NCBI GenBank assembly: GCA_046349775.1 | Contig: JAXMBS010000024.1 | Span: 9,929-73,928 of the forward strand | Source: JAEUIG01 sp046349775 | GTDB taxonomy: Bacteria; Planctomycetota; Planctomycetia; Planctomycetales; Planctomycetaceae | DNA length: 64,000 bases | Reading direction: 5' to 3' | Shown here: piece by piece, positions 39,394 to 49,468 of the stretch | Layout: every line of letters begins with the position of its first letter | Position numbering within the stretch: the stretch's first letter is position 1 | Made by a program: the position numbers and the translations under genes | Notes under the pieces: model-generated | Seen by the model: the letters and a program-made list of their open reading frames with translations, nothing else | What the model was told of the DNA's origin: nothing | Database searches by the model: none

Positions 39394-40428
39394 ATGCCGT
39401 GTGCATTTCCCGTGTTCAGGATCATCGCGGTACTCGTCATCGTTGCCGGCCTGGCGATGGTCCCGGCTGCGAAGGCCGACGACGTCCCGGCCCAAACAAC
39501 CTGGTCCACTCGTGATTCACTCGATCCGCCCAAGGACCCAAACCCCGACGCGCAAGCCTGTATTCATTTGCTGAGCTGGTCCCCCGGCGAGTTCTCCGTC
39601 CAGTCCGCGACGGCCAGCAATCAGGAGTACGACGCGCTGGTGTCGTTCCCGTCGCCGTGCACGAGCGGCAACCCGGTCAACGACCGCGTCACGATGGAGT
39701 GGTATCGCCCGCAAGCCTCGGCGGATGCCCAGGCCGCGGTCCGGCCCGCTATCGTGGTGGTCCACGAGTCCGGGTCGCAAATGGAAGCGGGGCGGGTCTT
39801 CGCCAGGTCGTTCCGCGAGAAGGGACTCCATGCCTTCCTCATTCATCTCCCCTACTACGGCGAACGCCGCAAAGGAGAGGGCCGCCCGGAGAATGCCGAC
39901 TGGACACTGCTCGTCCGCCAGGGGATTGCCGACGTCCGACGCGCGCGGGACGCCGTCGCCGTCCTGCCGGGAGTCGATCCGCAGTCGATTTCATTGCAGG
40001 GGACCAGTCTCGGGGGGTTCGTGGCTGCACTCACCGGCTCTCTCGATCACGGCTACCATGCCGTGTTCATCATGCTGGCGGGAGCGGATTTCTACGACAT
40101 CCTGCAAACCGGTCAGAAGGACACGGCCAAGCTCCGGGAAAGATTTGCGCAGGCGGGTTATGCCGGAGAAAAGCTCAAAGAATTGCTCAGCGCGATCGAA
40201 TCACAACGGATCGCTCATCGCCTCGATCCGCAGACGACCTGGATGTACAGCGCTCAAGACGACGAAGTCGTGCCGATCAAGAACGCCCGCCTGCTGGCCG
40301 CGACCGCCCACCTGGACAAGAGCCACCAGCAGGAAATGCCCGGCGGACATTATTCCGTCGCGCTGTACTTCCCTTTCATCGTGAACCACGTCGTTCAGCA
40401 GATCGAGTCGCCGCCGACCGGGAAGTAG
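39394..40428 (+). CDS. Exported alpha/beta hydrolase (acetyl xylan esterase/dienelactone hydrolase type)
   Basis: A 344-residue intact protein when started at the ATG at 39394, with signal peptide MPCAFPVFRIIAVLVIVAGL. The fold elements are AIVVVHESGSQ (strand and oxyanion region), the nucleophile motif GTSLGG, QDDEVVP with the catalytic Asp, and GGHYSV with the catalytic His. The family deacetylates or hydrolyses esters of polysaccharides in the periplasm; the precise substrate is not visible. It is followed by the PH-domain gene 101 bp downstream on the same strand. Confidence 0.88.
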   Translation: MPCAFPVFRIIAVLVIVAGLAMVPAAKADDVPAQTTWSTRDSLDPPKDPNPDAQACIHLLSWSPGEFSVQSATASNQEYDALVSFPSPCTSGNPVNDRVTMEWYRPQASADAQAAVRPAIVVVHESGSQMEAGRVFARSFREKGLHAFLIHLPYYGERRKGEGRPENADWTLLVRQGIADVRRARDAVAVLPGVDPQSISLQGTSLGGFVAALTGSLDHGYHAVFIMLAGADFYDILQTGQKDTAKLRERFAQAGYAGEKLKELLSAIESQRIAHRLDPQTTWMYSAQDDEVVPIKNARLLAATAHLDKSHQQEMPGGHYSVALYFPFIVNHVVQQIESPPTGK

Positions 40429-40529
40429 GGTCCCGGACCGTTGAATCGAAGGTCCTCACTCGGAGAACAATGCAACATCTGTCGGAGACAGTGCACGCCG
40501 TCAACCGCGACGACAGATAAGGACCGTCC

Positions 40530-40967
40530 ATGACCAGCAGCCCCGCCGCGCCCGTCGCCGCAGAACGAATCCTGTATGAGGAACATCCGGCGATGTTCCG
40601 CAATCGACCGGCGGCATTTGTCCTGTGCCTGTTGCTGAGCCTGGTCGGAGTAGGCCTGATTCTGCTGCTGGTGTGGTACGTACGGACACGGGGAACGACA
40701 TTGACGGTCACGACCGAGCAGATCACCCTCCGCCGCGGGCTGCTCTCAAAATACACCAACGAAGTCTTTCACCCGGACGTGCGGAACATCGTCGTCCGGC
40801 AAACGTTCTTTCAGCGTCTGTGCGGCACGGGCTATGTCGGGATTTCCACATCCGGACAGGCGGGTGTTGAGATTGAAGTCGACGGCATCCCCGATCCGGA
40901 TCGCGTCAAGACGCTGATCGAGGACTGTCGCACGGGCCAGGCGCCGGCGGTCTTCAGCGGGCCGTGA
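40530..40967 (+). CDS. Bacterial PH domain (YdbS-like) membrane protein
   Basis: A 145-residue intact protein. The N-terminal part has EERI-type LYEEHPAMFRNRPAAFVLC, then one long hydrophobic segment (LCLLLSLVGVGLILLLVWYV) and a bPH_2 domain with LTVTTEQITLRRGLLSK and EVFHPDVRNIVVRQTFFQR, ending in GYVGISTSGQ. It is a single-pass membrane protein with a cytoplasmic PH domain; the ligand is unknown. An AAGGAC ribosome binding site lies before the ATG. A strong hairpin follows the stop. Confidence 0.88.
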   Translation: MTSSPAAPVAAERILYEEHPAMFRNRPAAFVLCLLLSLVGVGLILLLVWYVRTRGTTLTVTTEQITLRRGLLSKYTNEVFHPDVRNIVVRQTFFQRLCGTGYVGISTSGQAGVEIEVDGIPDPDRVKTLIEDCRTGQAPAVFSGP

Positions 40968-40981
40968 ATTGCCGGCGCATC

Positions 40982-41003
40982 GCGGGAATACGCGAATTCC
41001 CGC
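40982..41003 (+). terminator. Terminator-like hairpin after the PH-domain gene
   Basis: GCGGGAAT (40982-40989) and ATTCCCGC (40996-41003) form a perfect 8-bp stem with a 6-nt loop, 14 bp after the stop. It is followed by AAAATTG and, later, TGATTTTTCG. Confidence 0.5.
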
Positions 41004-41101
41004 AAAATTGCCCCTGATTTTTCGTTGCAATCCGCGTACTCTCTTCTCAGAATCGTTCTCTGGATCGTGCCAGCGCGCCGGCATGCCCCAATGGGTGCTC
41101 C

Positions 41102-41539
41102 ATGTCCTCCCGTCTGCGACGTCTGATCGGCTGCTGCCTGCTCGCCATTTACGGCGGGATGGCGGTGCTCGGTCACGGCGGACTCCACGCACTGCAGGCG
41201 GACGAGCATCTTCATGCGACCGCCGATTCGGTCGCAGCGTCGCACGCTCACGGCCATACCCATCACGGCTGCTGCCATCATCACCCTCAGCAACAGGCTG
41301 CGAATCAGCCGGATTCGCAGCCCGCGCAGCACCACGAACATCGACACAACGGCCCAGCGCACGATCACGACAACTGCGTGATCTGCCAGCACTTCGCCGC
41401 CGGCGCAGTCCTGGTCGCTTTCGGCGCCCCGCTGAATCTGATCGCCGGCATCGAACGGGTCGCCCAAGTCGCGACTTCGCTTTCGACGGTCGAGGACAGC
41501 TACCTCCTCCCGATCCGCGGCCCGCCGGCCGCCTGCTGA
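41102..41539 (+). CDS. Small His-rich secreted or membrane protein (DUF2946-like)
   Basis: A 145-residue protein. A short N-terminal hydrophobic stretch (MSSRLRRLIGCCLLAIYGGM) is followed by a region of about 45 residues with very many His plus Cys, such as HAHGHTHHGCCHHH and HHEHRHNGPAHDHDNCVICQ. The final CVICQH followed by a hydrophobic stretch recalls DUF2946-type proteins associated with copper handling, but the match is weak. A metal-binding periplasmic or membrane role is inferred. No metal transporter gene is adjacent; the next gene is a DUF1559 protein. Confidence 0.6.
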   Translation: MSSRLRRLIGCCLLAIYGGMAVLGHGGLHALQADEHLHATADSVAASHAHGHTHHGCCHHHPQQQAANQPDSQPAQHHEHRHNGPAHDHDNCVICQHFAAGAVLVAFGAPLNLIAGIERVAQVATSLSTVEDSYLLPIRGPPAAC

Positions 41540-41819
41540 GCGGCGAATGACTCGCGCCAGCGGTTCTGTTTGACGCCGGATTTGCGTCAACGGTCTGCCG
41601 GTTGTGCGGTCATCCAGGCCCCGCTTCTATTCCACGAACCGTGCTTGATCCTGCGCGCAAGATGAGCGGCGCACGTCCCATTGCACGTTTTCGTGACGCG
41701 ATCGCTCATACAGCATCCATACCCGGTCGCAGCCGCCCTTCGACGGGCGCCTGCGCACCGATCTGATCGATTCGATTCATCCCGAGTTCATGTTCACGTT
41801 CATTCCGAGGGAGTCTGCC

Positions 41820-42734
<915 letters not shown>

Positions 42735-42772
42735 GTCGCGCGCGATGTTCGTGATTCGGGAACAATCATCTT

Positions 42773-43356
42773 TTGACCACCTCTGCCCGCGACAATCCGT
42801 TTCGCGTGGAGCGGATCCTCCAGGTCCGCTACGAGCCACTTGAGGGCACCTGGCCTCAATTGCTGTCGCGGCTCGACTACTGGCGCTCGCGCGACGATTT
42901 GCGGACCGGAAGGTTCCGGCAAGACGACTTTGCTGGAAGACTCGGCGCAGCGACTACGCCGCCGGGCGACCGACCCGGTGGCTGCAGTTGCGCCGGAGAC
43001 GTGCCACGCCGCCCGCAGCCTGTGCCGCGATTATCGGCCCATGCCGCCGAGAACGAGATCCTGCTCGTGGACGGTGCGGAGCAGTTGGGCGTTACGTGGC
43101 GCCAATTGCGACGCGTTCCCGCCGGCACGCCGGCCTCGTTATCACGGTGCACACGCCGGGACGTCTGCCAACGCTCATCGACTGCCGCACGACCGTCGCC
43201 CTGTTGGAGTCGCGCGTCGCGCGGCTGGCGCCGGACGACGTTGACCGGTGGCGCGACCAGCTGCCGGCCCTGTTCGCACGGTGCGACGGCAACATCCGCG
43301 ACTGCCTGCGCGAACTCTATGACCGTTCTTGTGAGGATAAACCGAGCACTCGCTGA
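42773..43356 (+). CDS. Small P-loop ATPase, frameshifted
   Basis: Three frames join. The first begins at TTG 42773 (MTTSARDNPFRVERILQVRY, EPLEGTWPQLLSRLD). The second carries Walker A GPEGSGKTT (about 42912-42938). The third carries the end, VALLESRVARLAPDDVDRW and LPALFARCDGNIRDCLRELY. ILLVDGAEQL, in the first frame, is the Walker B. Total length about 195 residues. This is a compact AAA/STAND-like ATPase; I cannot assign a partner, although small ATPases of this kind occur beside DUF1559 genes. The start is uncertain because no good ribosome binding site precedes 42773. At least two indels break it, at 42895-43140. Confidence 0.6.
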
Positions 43357-43380
43357 CACGCGCGGGAGCCAAACAGATCC

Positions 43381-43459
43381 GCCACCGAGATCACCGAGGT
43401 CACTGAGAGAAAAGGCACATTACCACCAACTTCTCGGATTCCTCTGTGACCTCGGTGGC
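43381..43459. repeat. Family A intergenic hairpin repeat, copy 3
   Basis: GCCACCGAGATCACCGAGG and CCTCTGTGACCTCGGTGGC are complementary at 17 of 19 positions, around a 41-nt loop. It lies between the small ATPase gene and the cytochrome gene, both on the plus strand. Confidence 0.85.
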
Positions 43460-43484
43460 AAACCTTTTTCCGGCTTGCGGTACG

Positions 43485-43504
43485 GCATATGATCGTTCAT
43501 ATGC
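43485..43504. promoter_or_regulatory. Inverted repeat covering the candidate start codons of the cytochrome gene
   Basis: GCATATGA-TCGT-TCATATGC is a perfect 8-bp inverted repeat. Both candidate ATGs (43489 and 43501) lie inside its arms. It could be an operator with the true start at GTG 43549, or an RNA hairpin over the start. Confidence 0.4.
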
Positions 43505-46500
43505 ACGAATTCTTCTGCGTTCAATCGGCAGGGCGACGCGGCCGAACCGTGATTCAGCGGTGCGCTGCGAAGCTTTGCGGATTGTCGTTGTTCCTGATGG
43601 CACTCCCGTCACTGGCCGACGACGATCGCGAACGGTTCTTCGAATCCGAAATCCGCCCGATCCTGGCCGAGAACTGCATCAAGTGTCACGGGGCGGAGGA
43701 GCAGTCGGGCAAGTTGCGGCTTGATTCGGCCGCTGCTTTGCGCGCGGGTGGCGAACGGGGCGCTGTGCTCAATGCGGATCAGCCGGGCACGAGTCTGATT
43801 CTGCAGGCAGTCCGCCACGAGGGGGAACTGGAAATGCCCCCGGATGGCAAATTGTCGGAACAGCAGATTGCGGCCCTCACGAAGTGGGTCGAAAGTGGCG
43901 CGTTCTGGCCGGAGTCCCGCTCCATCCTCGCGGCTAAGTCGAGGATCAACGCAGCCGACCACTGGGCGTTCCAGCCCGTGACTGATCCCGCTGTGCCGAC
44001 GCCGCAGCGTGCCGATTGGGTCCGCACGCCGGTTGATGCGTTCGTCCTGGCGAAATTGGAGGCCAGCGGACTGGCGCCGTCGCCGGAAGCGGACCGTCGG
44101 ACACTGATCCGGCGCGTCAAGTATGCGCTCACGGGCCTGCCGCCGAGTGCCGACGAGGTCTCGAAATTCGCTGCCGATTCGAATCCGCAGGCGTATACGC
44201 AACTGGTGGAGCGACTGCTGAACTCACCGCAGTACGGCGAGCAGTGGGCACGGCACTGGCTGGACGTCGCACGCTACGCCGACACGAAAGGATATGTCTA
44301 CGCGCGTGAAGAGCGGTTCTGGGTCCATGCGTGGGCGTACCGCGACTGGGTCGTCCGCGCCTTCAACGAGGACCTGCCGTTCGATCGGTTTCTGCTGCTG
44401 CAAATTGCGGCCGACCAGGTCTCGGATCGGCGTCCCAACGACCTGGCAGCGATGGGTTATCTCACGATCGGCCGCCGGTTCCTCGGCGTTGAGCGGGACA
44501 TCTTCGACGACCGGATCGACGTCGTTGCCCGCGGCACCATGGGGCTGACTGCCGCGTGCGCCCGCTGCCACGACCACAAGTACGATCCGATCCCCCAGGC
44601 CGATTACTACTCGCTGTACGGCGTGTTCGACAGCTCGCGCGAGGAGTATGTGCGGCTCGACTCGACGAAGAAGGACGACACCTGGGAAACCGAACTCGCC
44701 AATCGGCAGGAAAAGCTCCGCACGACGCTGGCCGCCGCGCGCACCGAATGGGCCGGGCGAGTCCGCGGTCGCAGCGGCGATTATCTCCGAGCGCAGACGG
44801 AACTCAGCAAGTACCCCGAGCAGGGCTTCGACCAGATCCTCGAGAAGGACGACATCCTGCCGGAGTTCGTCCGCCGCTGGCGGAATTACCTGGAGCAGGC
44901 GGCCCAAATGAGCGATCCGGTGTTTGTCCCCTGGCACGCCTATATTGCGCTGCCAGCGGACGAATTCTCGGCGCAGACGGACGCCGTCACACGAACGTTG
45001 CACCAGCAGGCGGACAAGATCAATCCGCTGGTGCTGGCCGCTTTCGCGACGCCGCCGGCAACGTTCTCGGAGGTGATCGATCGCTACGCCGCACTACTGA
45101 AGGAAATTGATGCTAAATGGCAGGCGCAGGTTGCTACCGCCACGGCCACGCAGTCCCCTGCCCCGACGGAACTCAATGAGCCCGCAGCGGAGCAGTTGCG
45201 CCACGTGCTGTACGGCGCCGACTCCCCCTGCGAAGTCCCGGATGAGCCGGTCGTCCACTCCGAGGGATATTTCGACACGAAGACCTGCGAAGAACTCTGG
45301 AAGCTTCAGGGAGAAGTCGATCGCTGGCTGATCAAGGCGGACCAGCCGCCGACGTATGCGCTCGCGCTCGCCGATCGTACCCAACCTCACGAGCCGCACA
45401 TCTTTCTGCGTGGCAATCCGGCGACGCGCGGCCCCCTTGTAACGCGACAATTCTTTGGGTTCCTCGCCGGCAAACATCGGCAACCGTTTTCCAGCGGCAG
45501 CGGTCGGCTGGAACTCGCGCGTGCCATCATCGATCCCGCGAATCCGCTGACGGCGCGGGTGATCGTCAACCGCATCTGGGCGCAGCATTTCGGAACGGGG
45601 CTGGTCCGCACACCCAGCGACTTTGGAACGCGCGCCGAGCAGCCGTCGCATCCGGAACTCCTGGACTGGCTCGCATCACGGATGATCCAGGGGGGCTGGA
45701 AGCTGAAGGACGTGCAGCGGATGATCGTCCTGTCATCGGCGTTCCGGCAATCGTCGACCGGGCCGGAGAACGCCGAACTGCTGGCAGCCGCACAGCGTCT
45801 CGATCCCGATAACCGGCTGCTGTGGCGGATGAACGAGCACCGGCTGACGTTCGAGGAGTTCCGCGATTCGATGCTGGCAGCGTCGGGCGACCTCGACTTC
45901 ACCCCCGGCGGCAAGCCGGCCGAACTGTTCACGCAGCCGTACCCGACGCGCCGCACGCTGTACGGCCTGGTCGACCGCCAGTTCCTCCCCGGCACCCTGC
46001 GGATGTTCGACTTCGCCAATCCTGATCTGCACATTCCGCAGCGGAGCGAAACGACCGTCCCGCAGCAGGCGCTGTTCGTCATGAACCACCCACTGGTCCT
46101 CGATCGCGCCCGGGCGCTGGCGAAATCCGTGCCAGAAGGACTGGAAGGAACCAAGCGAATCGCGGCGATGTACGAGCGCGCGTATCAGCGCGAGCCGACC
46201 GCACAGCAGTTGGCCGCGGCGCTGGAATTCATTGCCGCGGCGGAGACCGCCGAGCCGGCGCCGGTCGCGGCGACGGTCGCCGACTGGCAGTACGGCTACG
46301 GGGCAGTGGACGAAGCGACGCAGCGTGTGACCGCGTTCACGTCGCTGCCGCATTTCACCGGGTCGGGCTGGCAAGGCAGCGCCGCGTATCCCGACACGGC
46401 CGGACTCGGCTGGGTTCAGCTCTCGCCAAAGGGGGGACATCCCGGAAATGACCGGCAGCATGCCGCCATCCGACGCTGGACCGCGCCGCGCAGCATGACG

Positions 46501-46878
46501 ATCGCGATCCAATCGGAACTCACGAACGAACCGGAAGCTGGCGACGGCATCCGCGGGTTCATCGTCAGCAGCGGTGCAGGCGTCGCAGTTACGGCCACCG
46601 TGCATCACGGCACAAATCCGCTGAATGTCGAATCGCTGGCAGTCACTGCGGGGCAGACGATTGATTTCCTCGTCGACATCAAGGACGTGCTGAACAATGA
46701 TCAGTTCGTGTGGAAGGCAACGATCAAAGAGGTGGTGGCCGCCGGCGCGCCGACTGCAGCGCCGGTCGTATGGAACTCGGAGCAGGACTTCACGCACGAA
46801 ATCATTGAGCAGCTTGGCCCATGGGAGCAGCTGGCGCAACTGCTGCTGTGTGCGAATGAGTTTGTGTTTGTCGATTAG
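43489..46878 (+). CDS. PSCyt1/DUF1549/DUF1553 planctomycete cytochrome c protein
   Basis: A 1,129-residue intact protein. A signal (KLCGLSLFLMALPSLA) precedes the Planctomycete cytochrome c domain, PSCyt1, with heme motif CIKCH (about 43677-43691). The DUF1549 domain has the second heme motif CARCHDHKYDPIPQADYYSL (44562-44600), and the DUF1553 domain (about 45500-46100) has TARVIVNRIWAQHFGTGLV and the conserved PQQALFVMNHPL. Between the halves are helical linkers. A beta-rich C-terminal module runs from about 46280 (VADWQYGYGAVDEATQRV). This family pairs with DUF1501 proteins, and one follows downstream. A periplasmic oxidoreductase role is assumed, with no known substrate. The start may be 43489, 43501 or, more signal-like, GTG 43549. 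Confidence 0.9.
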   Translation: MIVHMHEFFCVQSAGRRGRTVIQRCAAKLCGLSLFLMALPSLADDDRERFFESEIRPILAENCIKCHGAEEQSGKLRLDSAAALRAGGERGAVLNADQPGTSLILQAVRHEGELEMPPDGKLSEQQIAALTKWVESGAFWPESRSILAAKSRINAADHWAFQPVTDPAVPTPQRADWVRTPVDAFVLAKLEASGLAPSPEADRRTLIRRVKYALTGLPPSADEVSKFAADSNPQAYTQLVERLLNSPQYGEQWARHWLDVARYADTKGYVYAREERFWVHAWAYRDWVVRAFNEDLPFDRFLLLQIAADQVSDRRPNDLAAMGYLTIGRRFLGVERDIFDDRIDVVARGTMGLTAACARCHDHKYDPIPQADYYSLYGVFDSSREEYVRLDSTKKDDTWETELANRQEKLRTTLAAARTEWAGRVRGRSGDYLRAQTELSKYPEQGFDQILEKDDILPEFVRRWRNYLEQAAQMSDPVFVPWHAYIALPADEFSAQTDAVTRTLHQQADKINPLVLAAFATPPATFSEVIDRYAALLKEIDAKWQAQVATATATQSPAPTELNEPAAEQLRHVLYGADSPCEVPDEPVVHSEGYFDTKTCEELWKLQGEVDRWLIKADQPPTYALALADRTQPHEPHIFLRGNPATRGPLVTRQFFGFLAGKHRQPFSSGSGRLELARAIIDPANPLTARVIVNRIWAQHFGTGLVRTPSDFGTRAEQPSHPELLDWLASRMIQGGWKLKDVQRMIVLSSAFRQSSTGPENAELLAAAQRLDPDNRLLWRMNEHRLTFEEFRDSMLAASGDLDFTPGGKPAELFTQPYPTRRTLYGLVDRQFLPGTLRMFDFANPDLHIPQRSETTVPQQALFVMNHPLVLDRARALAKSVPEGLEGTKRIAAMYERAYQREPTAQQLAAALEFIAAAETAEPAPVAATVADWQYGYGAVDEATQRVTAFTSLPHFTGSGWQGSAAYPDTAGLGWVQLSPKGGHPGNDRQHAAIRRWTAPRSMTIAIQSELTNEPEAGDGIRGFIVSSGAGVAVTATVHHGTNPLNVESLAVTAGQTIDFLVDIKDVLNNDQFVWKATIKEVVAAGAPTAAPVVWNSEQDFTHEIIEQLGPWEQLAQLLLCANEFVFVD

Positions 46879-47012
46879 TGAGTGGGCATAGCGAGTAGGG
46901 AATGGTTTAGCCGCGAATCGACAAGGAGCAGTTCGGCGAGCGACACAGCCGGCAGCCCGGCTGGTTTCAGTCCCCTCCCTGCGACGTCCTAATTGATTGG
47001 CGTATCTGAATC

Positions 47013-47298
47013 ATGAAGCCGAATCTGCGCAAACGTCATCTTGTCCGCACGGCCGTGAGAACTCTGGCCGGTTGTGCGGTGCTCCTCGGCTGGTATGTCG
47101 GCTGCTGGCTGGGATACACATGGCTCGCGGCGCGCGGGACAATTAATCCGGCCGCATTCGAGCCCGCCGGCAGCGTCGTATTCGCCCCGCTCAACAGCTA
47201 TTCGATGTCCCGCAATCCCGGCGCCGACGGCCTGCAACAGTGGCGCGACAGCATGTATGGTGCAGGAAAGACCCGGCCGAAGCGTGTCGCCGTTATGA
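47013..47298 (+). CDS. Small single-pass membrane protein (WYVGxWL type), 3' end unclear
   Basis: The reading frame starts MKPNLRKRHLVRTAVRTLAG. One hydrophobic segment follows, ending in the WYVGCWLGYTWL motif, then a VVFAPLNSYSMSRNPG segment. The frame stays open into the next gene (to 47570), which is unlikely; a stop in the neighbouring frame at 47298 suggests a one-base indel near 47250. A second protein with WYVGAWL and VFKPISWY spacing is coded at 53095-53484. Function is unknown. It sits between the cytochrome gene and the DUF1501 gene, so it may belong to that module. Confidence 0.55.
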
Positions 47299-47410
47299 AG
47301 GTTAAACAAGCACCTGATTCAATCCCGATAGCGAAGATCCATGAAGTGAGCAGCCCCCAAATTCGGTCGCCTTCGGCTCACCGCAATACGCCAACAAGAT
47401 CGACAAGGTC

Positions 47411-48869
47411 ATGCATCGGTCAATTTTCCCATCCGGCCTCTCCCGTCGTTGGGTCCTGCAGCGCTCCGCGCTCGGACTTGGCGCGCTCGGCCTCGCAGAC
47501 CTTTGGGGTGCCACTGGCTCTGCTAGTGCCATCGCGGGCACCACTGCTGGCTCGTCCAGCGGTGCTTTAGCAGGGTCGGGTGCCACCGGCTCTGCCAGTG
47601 CCGGCTCGCTCGCCGTCCGCCAGCCGCACTTTGCCGCCAAAGCCAAACGCGTCATCCACTTCTTTTGCAATGGCGGGCCGTCGCAGGTCGATACGTTCGA
47701 CCACAAGCCGATGCTGGCCAAGTACGCCGATCAGCCGGGGCGGGTCAACCTGCTCACTGAACGCAGGACCGGGGCGGCGTTCCCGTCGCCGTTCGCGTTC
47801 CGGCCGCACGGCGAATCCGGGATCGAGGTCAGCGACATCTTCGCGAAGACCGCGGAGCACATCGACGACATCGCCGTGATCCGCTCGATGTACGCCCAGG
47901 TCCCCAACCACGAGCCATCGCTGATGCTGATGAACTGTGGCGACAGCGTGTTGCCGCGGCCCAGCCTGGGGGCGTGGGTGCTGTATGGTCTGGGCGTCGA
48001 GAACCGCAACTTGCCCGGGTTCGTTGCCATGTGTCCCGGCGGGCTGCCGATCAAAGACAGCGAAAACTGGCAGTCGGCGTTTCTGCCCGGCGCATACCAG
48101 GGGACGTACATCGATTCGCAGCATCGCGAATTGAGCAAGCTGATCGAGAACATCGAGCATCCGCAGATCTCGACGCGAAATCAGCGGCGGCAGCTCAACT
48201 TGCTCGCGCAGCTCAACGCCGAGCATCGCGCAGCACGGATCGACGACCGGCTCGACGCCCGCATCCAGTCGTTTGAACTGGCGTTCCGGATGCAGCGGGA
48301 CGCGGCGGAGGCGTTTGATATTTCCAGCGAGCCGCAGCACATCCAGGAGGCTTATGGCGACGGTGTGCACGGCCGGCAGACGCTGATTGCGCGGCGACTC
48401 CTGGAGCGCGGCGTGCGGTTCGTGCAGCTCTGGCATGGCGCCGGCCAGCCCTGGGACAATCACGAGAACATCAAGGACAACCACGCCAAACTGGCCGGAC
48501 AACTCGACCAGCCAATCGCCGCCCTGCTGGCCGATCTCAAGCAGCGCGGCATGTTCGAAGACACGCTGGTGCTGTGGGGGGGCGAGTTCGGCCGCACGCC
48601 GACTGTCGAGATGACGGGGGATGGCAAGTCGAAGCTCGGCCGCGATCACAATCACTACGGGTTCAGCGTGGCTCGCGGGCGGCGGAATCAAGGAGGCACG
48701 GTGTACGGGGCGACCGATGAACTGGGGTTCAAAGCGGTCGAGAAACCCATGCAGCGTGCACGATCTGCACGCCACGATGCTGCACCTGCTCGGATTCGAC
48801 CACGAGCAGCTCACATTTCGCTACGCGGGGCGGGACTTCCGATTGACGGATGTGAGCGCTGCGTGGTAA
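47411..48869 (+). CDS. DUF1501 family exported protein with repeat insertion (one frameshift near the end)
   Basis: It starts MHRSIFPSGLSRRWVLQRSA, a twin-arginine-like signal. The signal is followed by a low-complexity Gly/Ala/Ser/Thr stretch (residues about 33-65) coded by a cluster of hairpin repeats. The DUF1501 domain then runs from FFCNGGPSQVDTFDHKPML to VLWGGEFGRTPTVEMTGDG and GRDHNHYGFS. Near 48750 a one-base change switches frame; in the new frame the family end reads VHDLHATMLHLLGFDHEQLT and closes at 48869. The unshifted frame runs to 48886 without family character. It follows the PSCyt1/DUF1549/DUF1553 gene and probably works with it, as is usual for this pair. Confidence 0.88.
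47507..47604. repeat. Cluster of three related hairpins inside the DUF1501 coding sequence
   Basis: Three successive imperfect palindromes share the words GGTGCCACTGGC...AGTGCC: 47507-47533, 47538-47571 and 47579-47604 (for example GCACCACTGCTGG/CCAGCGGTGC). They encode residues of the type GATGSASA-AGTTAGSSSG-GATGSASAG without breaking the frame. They lie just after the signal peptide, where a linker is tolerated. Confidence 0.65.
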
Positions 48870-48963
48870 AGGAGATAGTGGCATAACTCGTTGACCTCGG
48901 AGCACAGAATATCAGTCATGGATTCAACCGGGAGAATGCACCCGGCGATTGTGCAGCAGGCGA

Positions 48964-49354
48964 ATGAGCGGCTGGATGGAGCGTCACGGCTTAATCTTGC
49001 CAATCGTGGCCGCGGCGGTAGGTGCGACTTCCGGACTGCTGCTCGGCAATCGCGCTTCTCTGGGGACATGGCGTTGGAGTCGCCCTGATTCTTGGTGTGC
49101 TTCTGGCAGGATTAGGAATGGCACTGGGATACCATCTGACTGAGCTGGTGGTCGGCCTGATCTGGCTGCTCGTCATCGTAGTTTTTCCAGAACGATGGTG
49201 GATCGTAGCGACTTCGTTTGCAGGCTCATCCGCCATGTCGCTGCTGTCGCAGTTCGCTCAAGGTAGGATTGCCGCGTTTGACGTCATCGGAATGTTTGTA
49301 TTGTCGTATGGGATCTTCACGGCGTTGCTGGAATCGCTGTATTGGGCATACTGA
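48964..49354 (+). CDS. Small multi-pass membrane protein of unknown function (one frameshift)
   Basis: From the ATG at 48964 (MSGWMERHGLILPIVAAAVG) the frame gives one membrane segment and breaks near 49055-49070. In the next frame (from about 49022) it continues HGVGVALILGVLLAGLGMAL, LTELVVGLIWLLVIVVFPER and FVLSYGIFTALLESLYWAY to the stop at 49354. About 125 residues with four hydrophobic segments result. I recognise no family. It lies between the DUF1501 gene and the DUF3592 gene on the same strand. Confidence 0.6.
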
Positions 49355-49468
49355 AGCTGCGCGCGTTATCTTCGGGACGAAGCGAGCGTGGCATTCCGGA
49401 GTAAGGCAGTTGATCTGCAATACTTTGCCGATTGAAGCAAACCGACGAGCGGCTCCGGAGCGCACGAC

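Noticed and set aside
45733..46839. Minus-strand open frame of 368 codons
   Set aside because: It is antisense to the DUF1553 part of the cytochrome gene.
47567..48814. Minus-strand open frame of 415 codons
   Set aside because: It is antisense to a DUF1501 gene with diagnostic motifs.
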